In this document: positions 51,963 to 60,609 of the stretch, one piece after another
Position numbering within the stretch: the first letter of the stretch is position 1
Layout: the number at the start of each line of letters is the position of its first letter
Source of the DNA: QFOX01 sp033763655
GTDB taxonomy: Bacteria > Pseudomonadota > Alphaproteobacteria > Rickettsiales > UBA3002
Reading direction: 5' to 3'
NCBI GenBank assembly: GCA_033763655.1
Contig: JANRKD010000012.1
Span: 1-64,000, forward strand
DNA: 64,000 nt
The notes under the pieces: generated by a model
Database searches by the model: none
Told to the model about the DNA's origin: nothing
Seen by the model: the letters and a program-made list of their open reading frames with translations, nothing else
Translations under genes and position numbers: made by a program

Positions 51963-53215
51963 TGGATTATTTCATCTATAAGAACGGCGCGCTGCATGCC
52001 GAAGATGTCGCCATCGCCGATATTGCTGCCACGGTCGGCACCCCTTTTTACTGCTATAGCCACGCCACCCTCGCCCGTCATGCACAGGTGTTTTCGGATT
52101 CGCTCGCAGCGCTCAAACCGCTGGTCTGTTTTGCGGTCAAGGCCAACAGCAACCTCGCAGTGCTCAAAACACTGGCGGAGTGCGGCCTTGGAGCCGATGT
52201 TGTCTCCGAAGGTGAACTGCGGCGGGCGCTGGCCGCAGGGATTCCAGCCGGGAAAATCGTATTCTCGGGCGTCGGCAAAACACGGCAGGAAATGGCTTTC
52301 GCCCTCGCGACAGGGATTTTCCAGTTCAATGTCGAATCCGAAAGCGAGCTGATTGCCCTGAACGACGTGGCGGCGTCGCGCGGCCTGAAGGCGCCGATGG
52401 CGCTGCGCGTCAACCCCGATGTCGATGCCAAAACCCACGCCAAAATCTCGACCGGCAAAAAGGAAAACAAGTTTGGCATCGCCATCGACGATGCAGCGCG
52501 CCTCTATACCCTCGCGCAATCGCTGCCCCATATCGCGGTGCAGGGCGTGTCGGTGCATATCGGCTCGCAACTGACGGAGCTTGCGCCCTTCCGCGCCGCC
52601 TATGCGCGGGTGCGCGCGCTGGTCGAACATTTGCGTGCCTGCGGCATCGCCATTCGCACAATCGACCTTGGCGGCGGGCTGGGCGTGCCCTATGCCAGCG
52701 ACGACGCACCCCCCCCACCCGCTGAATACGGCGCGCTGGTCACCGAGATGTTCGGCGATTTCGGCGCGGAATTTATTTTCGAACCGGGGCGGCTCATCAG
52801 CGCCAATGCGGGGATTCTGGTGACGCAGGTGACCTACGTGAAACACGCCGAGCAGGTCTATGTAATTGTCGATGCGGGCATGAACGACCTCATGCGTCCC
52901 GCGCTTTACGATGCGGTGCATGCCGTGGTGCCGGTGCGCGAAAGCGACGGCGCGATGACCAGCGTTTCGATCGTCGGCCCGGTCTGCGAATCAACCGATG
53001 TGTTTTTGAAAAACGCCGCCCTGCGCCTGCCCAACGAAGGCGATTTGCTGGCGCTGCGCACCGCCGGGGCCTATGGCGCATCGTTAAGCAACAGCTACAA
53101 TTCGCGCCTGCTGGTGCCGGAAGTCATGGTGCGCGGCGCGGTGTTCAGCGTCATCCGCCCACGCCCCACTTACGCGCAAATGCTTGCAGCAGAGATAATC
53201 CCCGACTGGGTTTAG
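51962..53215 (+). CDS. lysA: Diaminopimelate decarboxylase
   Basis: 417 residues, fold type III PLP enzyme. Lys60 (CFAVKANSN) binds PLP; HIGSQ, DLGGGLGVPY, EPGR and PVCESTDVF are typical. It makes lysine from meso-DAP. Translationally coupled to lptM. Confidence 0.96.
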   Translation: MDYFIYKNGALHAEDVAIADIAATVGTPFYCYSHATLARHAQVFSDSLAALKPLVCFAVKANSNLAVLKTLAECGLGADVVSEGELRRALAAGIPAGKIVFSGVGKTRQEMAFALATGIFQFNVESESELIALNDVAASRGLKAPMALRVNPDVDAKTHAKISTGKKENKFGIAIDDAARLYTLAQSLPHIAVQGVSVHIGSQLTELAPFRAAYARVRALVEHLRACGIAIRTIDLGGGLGVPYASDDAPPPPAEYGALVTEMFGDFGAEFIFEPGRLISANAGILVTQVTYVKHAEQVYVIVDAGMNDLMRPALYDAVHAVVPVRESDGAMTSVSIVGPVCESTDVFLKNAALRLPNEGDLLALRTAGAYGASLSNSYNSRLLVPEVMVRGAVFSVIRPRPTYAQMLAAEIIPDWV

Positions 53216-53256
53216 ATAGCCACGGCTGGCTGCCACCGGCCACTTCCCTATCCCTT

Positions 53257-53347
53257 GTCATGCCAGCTTTACGCTGGCATCCATCTCCTATGAATATCTG
53301 CGGCGCAGACGCGCCGCGCTGGATGCCAAATCACGTTTGGCATGACA
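53257..53347. repeat. Palindromic repeat, family B, between lysA and hpt
   Basis: GTCATGCCAGCTTTACGCTGGC at the left, TTTGGCATGACA at the right, inner stem CGGCGCAGACGCGCCG. Convergent genes lysA and hpt flank it, so it may also act as a bidirectional 3' hairpin. Confidence 0.92.
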
Positions 53348-53396
53348 TGTGGTGAGGTTGGGTGCTTCTCTGGCAACTGTCGGCTGCGAACTGCCC

Positions 53397-53933
53397 TTAA
53401 TGCACATCCAAATAGCCGATGAACGGCAGCTCGCGGTAATGATTGGCATAATCGAGGCCGTACCCGACCACGAATTTATCCGGAATGCTGAAGCCGACGA
53501 AATCCGCTTTCCCGGCCACTTCCAGCTTGCCCGGCTTTTCGAGCAGCACCGCAATTTTTACATCCGTTGCGCCGCGCTCGATCATCAAATCATGGGCAAA
53601 GCGCAGGGTGCGCCCGGTCTCGAGAATGTCATCGACAATCAGCACCTGCCTGCCCTCGACCTCGTCGCCGACATCGCGCCCGACCACCACCTGCCCCGAG
53701 CTGTGGGCGGCAGAGCCGTAGCTGCTTAAGGTCATGAAGTCGATTTGCGGATGCACCCCGATCGCGCAAAGTTCGCGCACCAGATCGGCGGTGAACATAA
53801 AGGAGCCGCGCAGCAGCGACACAATCAGGAAATCGCCGGTTATCTTCGCCGCGATTTCGCTGGCCAGCGCCTCGACGCGCTCTTTGATTTCAGCCGCCGT
53901 GAACAATACGGGAATCGAACGTTTCTCAGCCAT
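53397..53933 (-). CDS. hpt: Hypoxanthine phosphoribosyltransferase
   Basis: 178 residues. PRPP loop VLIVDDILETGRTL, and FIVSLLRGSFMFTADLVREL for the pyrophosphate side. Purine salvage of hypoxanthine and guanine to IMP and GMP. Confidence 0.94.
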   Translation of the reverse strand: MAEKRSIPVLFTAAEIKERVEALASEIAAKITGDFLIVSLLRGSFMFTADLVRELCAIGVHPQIDFMTLSSYGSAAHSSGQVVVGRDVGDEVEGRQVLIVDDILETGRTLRFAHDLMIERGATDVKIAVLLEKPGKLEVAGKADFVGFSIPDKFVVGYGLDYANHYRELPFIGYLDVH

Positions 53934-53963
53934 GATGGTTCTTTTTCTTAGGGTTAGCGACCG

Positions 53964-54671
53964 CTAGCGCATCAACAGTTGCAGCGGGTTGCCCATATCC
54001 ACCACAATGCTGCTGACATTACCAGCGAACACTGTCTCGACGTTGGTGATGCGGAACGGATAAACCTCACCGGCTTTCAACTGCGCATTGACCGGATAGT
54101 CGCGCCCCCAGATGGCTTGATCGGTTTTGTCACGCAGCGCGACCCGCACACTCGGCACCGCGCGGGTGGCCGTGCTGTGGTTGCGGATACTTCCCGAGAG
54201 AATGAACTTCGTTTTGCTGCCTTCGCGCACCCGCTCCATGGTCACGTCGGAGAAAATGAGGCCGTCGGTGGTCTGCACCCCCAGCGCGGCGTAAATATCC
54301 TTGAGCACGGGCCGATGCATCCAGCTCGGGTAATAGGTGGCAAAAGCCAGCACCAGCCACAGCGCCGCAAGGGCAGGCGCAGCGATTTTGAAGGGTGTGG
54401 CGCGCATGGGTTTGCGGGCAATGACCGGCAGGTTAAACCCCGGCTTGAGCGGCGTCACAGGCACGGCGCCATCGCCCATCGCCGCTTCGACCTGACGCAT
54501 AAAATCATCATCCCCGGGGGCGGCGGCTTGCGTCCCCACCGGAGCGGGCGGCGGCGCTTCGCATTGCCATGCGTGGCTGCAACGGCCACAGCGCACCATG
54601 CGCCCGCCCGGGGGAATCTGGGCGTCGGCCACCATGAAACGTGCCTGACATGCGGGACATTCGAGAATCAT
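53964..54671 (-). CDS. MJ0042-type zinc-ribbon membrane protein
   Basis: 235 residues from ATG 54671 (MILECPACQARF). N-terminal zinc ribbon with CPAC and CGRC pairs, a linker, one membrane helix (about 98-117) and a C-terminal DUF3426-like domain. It is usually next to ftsE in alphaproteobacteria, as here (divergent). Function unknown. Confidence 0.85.
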   Translation of the reverse strand: MILECPACQARFMVADAQIPPGGRMVRCGRCSHAWQCEAPPPAPVGTQAAAPGDDDFMRQVEAAMGDGAVPVTPLKPGFNLPVIARKPMRATPFKIAAPALAALWLVLAFATYYPSWMHRPVLKDIYAALGVQTTDGLIFSDVTMERVREGSKTKFILSGSIRNHSTATRAVPSVRVALRDKTDQAIWGRDYPVNAQLKAGEVYPFRITNVETVFAGNVSSIVVDMGNPLQLLMR

Positions 54672-54728
54672 ACGCCCGCACAATAAACCATTTGGTGCAA
54701 TGCTGCCAGTCGATTATAAGGGAGTGGA

Positions 54729-55391
54729 ATGATACGCTGCAACAACATCACCCTCGAATACGTCGTCGGCAAACCGGTGCTGCGGCATGTCAACCTGCAC
54801 CTCGAAGCGGGCTCGTTCACCTTTGTTTCGGGTGCCAGCGGCGCCGGAAAATCCTCACTGCTGTCGATGCTGTCACTGTCGCTGCAGCCCAGCTCAGGCA
54901 GCCTGCAACTCTTCGGCACGGATGTCACCAACCTCACGCGCGAGCAACTCCCCGCCGCGCGGCGAAAAATCGGCACGGTCTTTCAGGATTTCCAGTTGCT
55001 CAATCATCTGACGGTGGCGGAGAACGTGGCGCTGCCGCTTAAAATTATCGGCGAATCGCACGAGGAAATCCACGCCAAGGTCAAGGAGCTGATTGGCTGG
55101 ATCGGGCTTGAGGGCTTCGCGGATGTACGCCCGCCGCTGCTTTCGGGCGGCCAGAAGCAACGGGTGGCCATCGCCCGGGCAGTCATCAATAAACCGCTGC
55201 TGATTCTGGCCGATGAGCCGACCGGCAACCTCGACCATGAGCTGAGCATGAAGCTGATGTACCTGTTTCGCTCCCTCAACAAAGTCGGCACCACGATTGT
55301 GTTTGCAACCCATGACGCCGCGCTGCTCGAAGCATTCGAATACCCGACAATCTACCTGCGCGACGGGCAGTTGAGCCGCGCGCGGCGTTAG
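54729..55391 (+). CDS. ftsE: Cell-division ATP-binding protein FtsE
   Basis: 220 residues. Walker A SGASGAGKSS (34-43), signature LLSGGQKQRVAIARA, Walker B LLILADEPTGNLD. With FtsX it regulates septal peptidoglycan hydrolysis. Good SD (AAGGGAG). The expected neighbour ftsX is not downstream but 1.55 kb away on the other strand. Confidence 0.95.
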   Translation: MIRCNNITLEYVVGKPVLRHVNLHLEAGSFTFVSGASGAGKSSLLSMLSLSLQPSSGSLQLFGTDVTNLTREQLPAARRKIGTVFQDFQLLNHLTVAENVALPLKIIGESHEEIHAKVKELIGWIGLEGFADVRPPLLSGGQKQRVAIARAVINKPLLILADEPTGNLDHELSMKLMYLFRSLNKVGTTIVFATHDAALLEAFEYPTIYLRDGQLSRARR

Positions 55392-55420
55392 CGCAATTTG
55401 GGTTCAACCTCTCCATTTTC

Positions 55421-55453
55421 CGTCATAGCGAAGGGTAGCCACGGCAATCCAGT
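55421..55453. repeat. Family D fragment
   Basis: CGTCATAGCGAAGGGTAGCC then GGCAATCCA, resembling the left half of the element at 4443-4528. No matching right half. Confidence 0.55.
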
Positions 55454-55475
55454 TTGGCCACACGCTCTTCCTTTG

Positions 55476-55631
55476 CTCCCCCCTTGCGGGGGAGCGGGCG
55501 TTGCCCGAAGCCACGCCGTGGGGGGCATCCTTTGCCCAGCGACCTGCCGTCGGTATCACCCTCAAATATCACCCTCACCCCCCCACCGAAACGCTTGAAG
55601 AGAGCGTTTCGACTCCCCCGCGAGGGGGGAG
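55476..55631. repeat. Palindromic repeat, family A, next to ftsE
   Basis: Arms CTCCCCCCTTGCGGGGGAG and CTCCCCCGCGAGGGGGGAG, inner stem CGAAACGCTTGAAGAGAGCG followed by TTTCG. Longest family A copy seen, about 156 bp. Confidence 0.92.
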
Positions 55632-55745
55632 TAGGCGGGAGTGCCTCAGGCGCGGGGAGTGAAGGAGTGATGGCTTCAGCCTTTCAGCGTGAGGGTGCGC
55701 GGCACGGCACCGCCCACGCCTCGCCATGACGGATGGTAGCAACGC

Positions 55746-56354
55746 CTAGGCCTTTTTGGCCTCGGATTTCACCCAGTCGCGCAACCGTACCACACCGTAT
55801 TTATAGAACTCGCTGAACACCAGCCGGCGCGTATTTTCGTGCTGCCACCATTCATCGCGGCGGAACCCGGCGGGGAATACCGCGTCGGCGAGGATCACCA
55901 TCTCGGGGCTGGCGGCGCGGAACTCATGGATGCTGCGCTTCATGTGGTAGCTGGCGGTAATCAGGCGGATACTGGTAATGCCCCGATCCCGCAGGAACTG
56001 TGCCGACTGGTCGGCGTTGCTGACGGTGCTGCGCGCGACATGGTCGAGCACGATTTCTAATTCCGATGCGGCGGCGGCAATCCGGCGGCGGGTTTTTTCG
56101 CTCGCATGCTCTGCCAGCATTTCAGCCACCGTCACATGTTGCCCGACACCGCTGATATACAGCAGCGGCGCCGCCCCCTGCGCCAGCATTTCAAACCCGC
56201 GCTCGACGCGGCCCTGCCCGCCGGTGAGCACCACAATTGCCTCAGTTTTTATGGCCGGCGACACCGAACCGCGCGGCATGCTGTGGACGAACCAGACCAG
56301 CGCCGACGACCACGCAATCGCCATCAACATCAGCAGTGAGAAAAGAAATCGCAT
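55746..56354 (-). CDS. YdcF/SanA/ElyC-family (DUF218) membrane protein
   Basis: 202 residues. One N-terminal membrane helix (about 5-25), then the DUF218 fold with AIVVLTGGQGRVERG, LLYISGVG and LITASYHMKRSIHEF. Family members affect envelope integrity. Third gene of the minus-strand run ftsX-gmhB-ydcF. Confidence 0.85.
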   Translation of the reverse strand: MRFLFSLLMLMAIAWSSALVWFVHSMPRGSVSPAIKTEAIVVLTGGQGRVERGFEMLAQGAAPLLYISGVGQHVTVAEMLAEHASEKTRRRIAAAASELEIVLDHVARSTVSNADQSAQFLRDRGITSIRLITASYHMKRSIHEFRAASPEMVILADAVFPAGFRRDEWWQHENTRRLVFSEFYKYGVVRLRDWVKSEAKKA

Positions 56355-56395
56355 GGTGAAATACTATCGCCTGAGTATCGCCGGCGCCAGCGGAT

Positions 56396-56944
56396 TTATA
56401 CGCCATATTGCGCAATGATGATGTCGGCGGCGGTGCATAAATCATCGGTGACGGTGACAGGCGCGATATGGGCGGGAATCCCCTCCGCCTCAAGGCGCGC
56501 GCCCTTGCCGGTGCGCACGAGGATGCGCGGGCAACCGGCGGCGACGGCCGCCTCCATGTCGCGCTGCATATCGCCGACAAATGGGGTGTGCGCCGGGTCG
56601 GCGTTAAATTGCTTCAGCCCCTCGAGCAGCATGCCCGGTGCGGGTTTCCGCCAGAGGCTGAAATCGTTGGGCGCTTCGGAAGCGTAATACACCGCGTCGA
56701 TTTTTCCGCCTGCTTTTTCTACTTCAGCGCACATATAGGCATGCACTTGCCGCACGATCGCATGGGTGGTGGTGCCAAGGCCAATCGCTGACTGGTTGGT
56801 GCAGACGGCAATGTTAAATCCCGCGCGGCTAAGTTTCACGATACCCTCCACCGCACGCGGCAGGAACACGAACTCCTCGAAGGCGAGCACCCCTACCGGG
56901 CCATCGACATTAATCACGCCGTCACGATCGAGCAACACCAGCAT
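56396..56944 (-). CDS. gmhB: D-glycero-D-manno-heptose 1,7-bisphosphate phosphatase-like HAD protein
   Basis: 182 residues from ATG 56944, which overlaps the ftsX stop (TGATG). Motif I LLDRDGVINVD, motif II VCTNQSAIG, Lys in WRKPAPGML, motif IV VGDMQRDMEAA. The histidinol-phosphatase/GmhB branch of HAD enzymes; heptose for LPS is the usual role. The Cys cluster of canonical GmhB is not obvious. Confidence 0.85.
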   Translation of the reverse strand: MLVLLDRDGVINVDGPVGVLAFEEFVFLPRAVEGIVKLSRAGFNIAVCTNQSAIGLGTTTHAIVRQVHAYMCAEVEKAGGKIDAVYYASEAPNDFSLWRKPAPGMLLEGLKQFNADPAHTPFVGDMQRDMEAAVAAGCPRILVRTGKGARLEAEGIPAHIAPVTVTDDLCTAADIIIAQYGV

Positions 56945-57852
56945 CAGTGCATATGCTCCAGCATGGATTGCACCGTCAGGCGGGTGGCAATCAGCGCAAT
57001 CAGCGCGGTGAAAATGGGCAGCAGCACAAACATCGCCCCGTGCAGGCCGCTGATGCCGACATGCGGAATCACCGGGCTGTCCCAGCGCACGGATGCCAGC
57101 GCGACGGCGGCATAAATACCGGCGGCAATCACCACGCCGGTGAAGGCGCCGCGCGCGGTGAGCCAGGCGTTGTTCCACTGGAACTGCCGCAGGATATAGT
57201 CGTCCGTCGCGCCGAACATGTGCAACAGGCTGACAGTTTTAAAATGCAGGCGCAGGTTGGTGCGCGCCACCAGCACCACCATCCCGAGCACACATAAAAT
57301 CAGCAGCAGCGCCACCGTCAGCACCAGCCCCTGCAGCAACGCGACCGCTTGCACCATCTGGCCGACCCACGGCCCGCGATCCTCAACCCGGATGCCCGCG
57401 TCAATTTTTCCCAGCGCCGCGCGCAGGGCCTCAAGGTTGACGGCGCTCGCATCGTTCTTCACCGCCGTTTTTACGTCGAGAATCACCGGCACCGGCAAAT
57501 CGGCAATTTCAAAATGTTCGCCAAGCCACGGCCTGAGCAAGCCTTCCATTTGCGCCGGGCTGAGGGTCGTAACCGCCTCGACCCCGGCGGTATTTTTCAA
57601 GGTTGTGCTCACGCGCTCCATCAGCGCGGCATCGGTGGCGCGGCTGCGCGGCACTTCCACCTGCAACACGCCGATGACATCGTGCGATTGCAGCGAAAGC
57701 GCACTGGTGAGCGACATCGCCAGCGCCAGCAGCAGCGCGGCAAACCCAATCAGGCAGGCAATCATCGCCGGCAGCAGACGATGGGCATCGTCCCGCGCGA
57801 AGGGAATATCGGAGGAAATAAGCTGGCGCAAACGTCTCATGCGCCCAAGCAT
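56944..57852 (-). CDS. ftsX: Cell-division protein FtsX
   Basis: 302 residues. Four membrane helices (about 28-52, 172-195, 225-250, 265-290) with a periplasmic loop between the first two, the FtsX/ABC permease layout; LLHMFGATDDYILRQFQW is the family motif. ATG 57852 or 57840 may start it. It is oriented opposite to ftsE and heads an ftsX-gmhB-ydcF run. Confidence 0.92.
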   Translation of the reverse strand: MLGRMRRLRQLISSDIPFARDDAHRLLPAMIACLIGFAALLLALAMSLTSALSLQSHDVIGVLQVEVPRSRATDAALMERVSTTLKNTAGVEAVTTLSPAQMEGLLRPWLGEHFEIADLPVPVILDVKTAVKNDASAVNLEALRAALGKIDAGIRVEDRGPWVGQMVQAVALLQGLVLTVALLLILCVLGMVVLVARTNLRLHFKTVSLLHMFGATDDYILRQFQWNNAWLTARGAFTGVVIAAGIYAAVALASVRWDSPVIPHVGISGLHGAMFVLLPIFTALIALIATRLTVQSMLEHMH

Positions 57853-57896
57853 ACGGCAAGCGCGGCATAAGTAAAGTGGGCTAACCGGAAAATGCT

Positions 57897-58472
57897 TTAG
57901 GCGCTAGTGCTCACGGGTTTAGCCGCCGCGCCCGCCGCCACGCCGACCATCGCCGGGCGCAACAGGCGGTCGTGGATTTTGTAACCCGCCTGCAGTACCT
58001 GCACCACGGTGCCGCTTTCCGCATCCGGCGCATCCACCTGCGCGATGGCCTGATGGAAATTATGATCGAATTTCTGCCCCATCGGGTCGAGGCGCTCGAT
58101 CCCGTGCCGCGCGAACACCCCGAGCAGCTCCTTAAGCGTCATCTCGACACCGACAGCGAGGTTGGCGACGGCGGGCTGGCTTTCTCTCATCTCGGCGGGA
58201 ATGCTATCGACCGCGCGTTGCAGATTCTCAAGCACGCTGACCAGATCGCGCGCAAAGCCGGTGACGGCGTATTTGCTCATATCGGCCAGCTCGCGTTCAG
58301 ACCGGCGGCGGGTGTTTTCGGTTTCGGCCAGCGCACGCAATGCCTGATCCTTCAGTGCTGCCAGTTCCGCATCCTTCTGCTCGATGACCGATTGCAGCGC
58401 GCGGGCGATGGCTTCGGCGCTCATGTCGGCGGCTGCTTCTTCCGGCGCGGCGTGTTCTGCGGATTCGCTCAT
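57897..58472 (-). CDS. grpE: GrpE nucleotide exchange factor
   Basis: 191 residues. Acidic N-terminus, long coiled coil (about 20-75) and C-terminal beta domain with LDPMGQKFDHNFHQAIAQV and VLQAGYKIHDRLLRPAMVGV. Releases ADP from DnaK. SD GGAG; a heat-shock-like promoter candidate is upstream. dnaK and dnaJ are not in the window. Confidence 0.96.
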   Translation of the reverse strand: MSESAEHAAPEEAAADMSAEAIARALQSVIEQKDAELAALKDQALRALAETENTRRRSERELADMSKYAVTGFARDLVSVLENLQRAVDSIPAEMRESQPAVANLAVGVEMTLKELLGVFARHGIERLDPMGQKFDHNFHQAIAQVDAPDAESGTVVQVLQAGYKIHDRLLRPAMVGVAAGAAAKPVSTSA

Positions 58473-58537
58473 GATGATTCTCCAAAAAACAGTGCCTTCC
58501 CTAACGCGGCAAGGCAGACAAAAATGAAACGTTCCGG

Positions 58538-58568
58538 CTATATGTAGATTATTTCAACCGATTTCAAG
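58538..58568 (-). promoter_or_regulatory. Candidate sigma32-type promoter of grpE
   Basis: On the minus strand CTTGAAA (58568-58562) followed, 17 bases after CTTG, by CTACATATAG (58547-58538). The -35 fits the alphaproteobacterial heat-shock consensus well, the -10 only partly. Confidence 0.4.
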
Positions 58569-58711
58569 TGCCCAGATGGCAGAAGTGATTGCCAGCGCCA
58601 CGCAGAACGCCTACAAACTATACTGCCTGCAATCGATAATCGCACCGGTTATTTATTCGCTTATTCGCCGCGCGCGCCCGGCGCCACCTTTTAATTCTGT
58701 CAGGAGAAACC

Positions 58712-59431
58712 ATGACCCGTTCCTTCAACCGTGCCGCCGCCGACCTGCGCCCCGTCACCCTCACGCCGGATATTTCGCGCCACGCCGAGGGGTCGTGCCT
58801 GGTCGAGTTCGGCCACACCAAGGTGCTGTGTACCGCTTCGGTCGAGCCGGGCGTGCCGCATTTCCTGCGCAACACCGGCTCGGGCTGGGTGACGGCGGAA
58901 TACGGCATGCTGCCGCGCGCCACCAACAGCCGCAACCCGCGTGAAGCCGCCAAAGGCAAGCAATCCGGGCGCACACAGGAAATCCAGCGCCTGATTGGCC
59001 GCTCTCTGCGCACGGGAATCGACCTTGCGCTGCTGGGCGAACGGCAGATTATCATTGATTGCGACGTCATCGAGGCCGATGGCGGCACCCGCACCGCCTC
59101 CATCACCGGCGGTTATGTCGCCCTGGCCCGCGCCATTCAAAGCCTGCAGAAAAAGGGCGACCTGAAACTAAACCCGCTGCTCGACCCGGTCGCCGCCATC
59201 TCGTGCGGCATCGTGGATGGTGCGGCGTTGCTCGACCTCGACTATACCGAGGATTCCTCCGCCGAAGTCGATGCCAACATCATCATGACCGCTAAAGGCA
59301 GCATTGTCGAACTGCAGATGTCGGGCGAGGAAAGCACCTTCAGCGAGGAGGAGCTCGCCGCCCTGCTCACACTCGGCAAATCGGGCATCAAAGCGCTGGT
59401 CGAAAAACAACGTCAGGCGCTGGGGCTTTAG
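58712..59431 (+). CDS. rph: Ribonuclease PH
   Basis: 239 residues. Phosphorolytic trimming of tRNA 3' ends. GHTKVLCTASVE, GWVTAEYGMLPRAT (with phosphate-binding Arg), LIGRSLRT and DCDVIEADGGTRTASITG are diagnostic. SD AGGAG. Divergent from grpE. Confidence 0.97.
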   Translation: MTRSFNRAAADLRPVTLTPDISRHAEGSCLVEFGHTKVLCTASVEPGVPHFLRNTGSGWVTAEYGMLPRATNSRNPREAAKGKQSGRTQEIQRLIGRSLRTGIDLALLGERQIIIDCDVIEADGGTRTASITGGYVALARAIQSLQKKGDLKLNPLLDPVAAISCGIVDGAALLDLDYTEDSSAEVDANIIMTAKGSIVELQMSGEESTFSEEELAALLTLGKSGIKALVEKQRQALGL

Positions 59432-59433
59432 GC

Positions 59434-60045
59434 ATGGCGACGCCGCTCGTCATTGCCAGCCATAACGCAGGCAAGGTGCGCGAGTTTCACGCGTTGCTGG
59501 CACCGTTCGGCTTTGCGGTGCAATCCGCCGCCGAGTTGAACCTCGCCGAACCGGAGGAAACCGGGCAGACATTTGAAGCCAACGCCGCACTGAAAGCCCA
59601 TGCCGCCGCGCGCGCCTCGGGCCACCTCGCACTCGCGGATGATTCGGGGCTGGTGGTGCCCGCGCTCGATGATGCGCCGGGGATTTATTCCGCACGCTGG
59701 GCCGGGCCGAACCACGATTTCGCGCAGGCCATGGGCCGCGTCGCGCGCGAACTGCATCAGGCGGGAATGACCCCCGACGGCGCCCCCGCCTACTTTGTCT
59801 GCGTGCTGGCGCTGGCCTACCCGAACGGCGACTTGCGCAGCCTGCGCGGCGAGGCGCATGGCACCCTCACCTTCCCGCCGCGCGGCACGCTCGGCTTTGG
59901 CTACGACCCGATTTTTATCCCCGCAGGCCATACGCAAACCTTCGGTGAAATGCCACCCGAGGAGAAACACCGCATCAGCCACCGTGCCAAAGCATTTGCC
60001 GCCCTCACCGATTTATTGCACAAGGAACGCGCCGCATGCGCCTGA
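59434..60045 (+). CDS. rdgB: Non-canonical purine NTP pyrophosphatase RdgB/HAM1
   Basis: 203 residues. Removes ITP and XTP from the pool. Motifs SHNAGKVREF, DDSGLVV, LDDAPGIYSARW and GFGYDPIFIP are present. Two bases after rph. Confidence 0.96.
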   Translation: MATPLVIASHNAGKVREFHALLAPFGFAVQSAAELNLAEPEETGQTFEANAALKAHAAARASGHLALADDSGLVVPALDDAPGIYSARWAGPNHDFAQAMGRVARELHQAGMTPDGAPAYFVCVLALAYPNGDLRSLRGEAHGTLTFPPRGTLGFGYDPIFIPAGHTQTFGEMPPEEKHRISHRAKAFAALTDLLHKERAACA

Positions 60046-60590
60046 AACTGCTGGCCCTCGCCGCCTCCACCCGCACGGATTCGCTGAACAAACGCCTGCT
60101 GGCCCTCGCCATGGCGGAAGCCACCCGCGCCGGAGCGCACATCACCGAGCTGGACTACACCGCCTGCGCCGCGCCGCTCTATCAGGGCGAGGAAAACCCA
60201 GAAATCCCCGCCGGTGCGGCCCGTCTGGGCGATGCGCTCCTCGCGCATGACGGGTTGCTGCTGGCCAGCCCGGAATATAACTGGTCGATTCCCGCCGCGC
60301 TCAAAAGCCTGATCGATTGGCTCTCGGTAGACCCACGCGCGCCGCTTCGGCGCCGCCATGCGCTGCTGATGTGCGCCAGCCCTTCGGTACGCGGCGGTAT
60401 TCTTGGCCTCCACCAGCTCAGCCTGCCGCTGGCGCATCTCGGGGTCTATGTCTACCCGCAGTTGATTGCCATCGGCGATGCGGAGAATGAAATCACCGCC
60501 ACCGGCCTGCGCAGCGCGAAAGACCAGCAGTTCCTCGCCGATTGTGTAACCGATTTCGTACGCATCGCGAATACCAACGCGAAGGCTTGA
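60036..60590 (+). CDS. NADPH-dependent FMN reductase-like flavoprotein
   Basis: 184 residues, flavodoxin-like fold. AASTRTDSLNKRL binds FMN phosphate; SPEYNWSIPAALKSLIDW is the family motif (SPEYN). Like ChrR/YieF quinone or chromate reductases. Overlaps rdgB by 10 bases. Confidence 0.87.
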   Translation: MRLKLLALAASTRTDSLNKRLLALAMAEATRAGAHITELDYTACAAPLYQGEENPEIPAGAARLGDALLAHDGLLLASPEYNWSIPAALKSLIDWLSVDPRAPLRRRHALLMCASPSVRGGILGLHQLSLPLAHLGVYVYPQLIAIGDAENEITATGLRSAKDQQFLADCVTDFVRIANTNAKA

Positions 60591-60609
60591 CTTGACCAAA
60601 GGACTCCCC

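Larger units (their letters stand above)
55392..55745. other. Repeat-bearing region between ftsE and the inverted block
   Basis: No gene supported. A degraded family D end (55421-55453) and a full family A palindrome (55476-55631). ftsE ends without an obvious terminator here. Confidence 0.75.
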
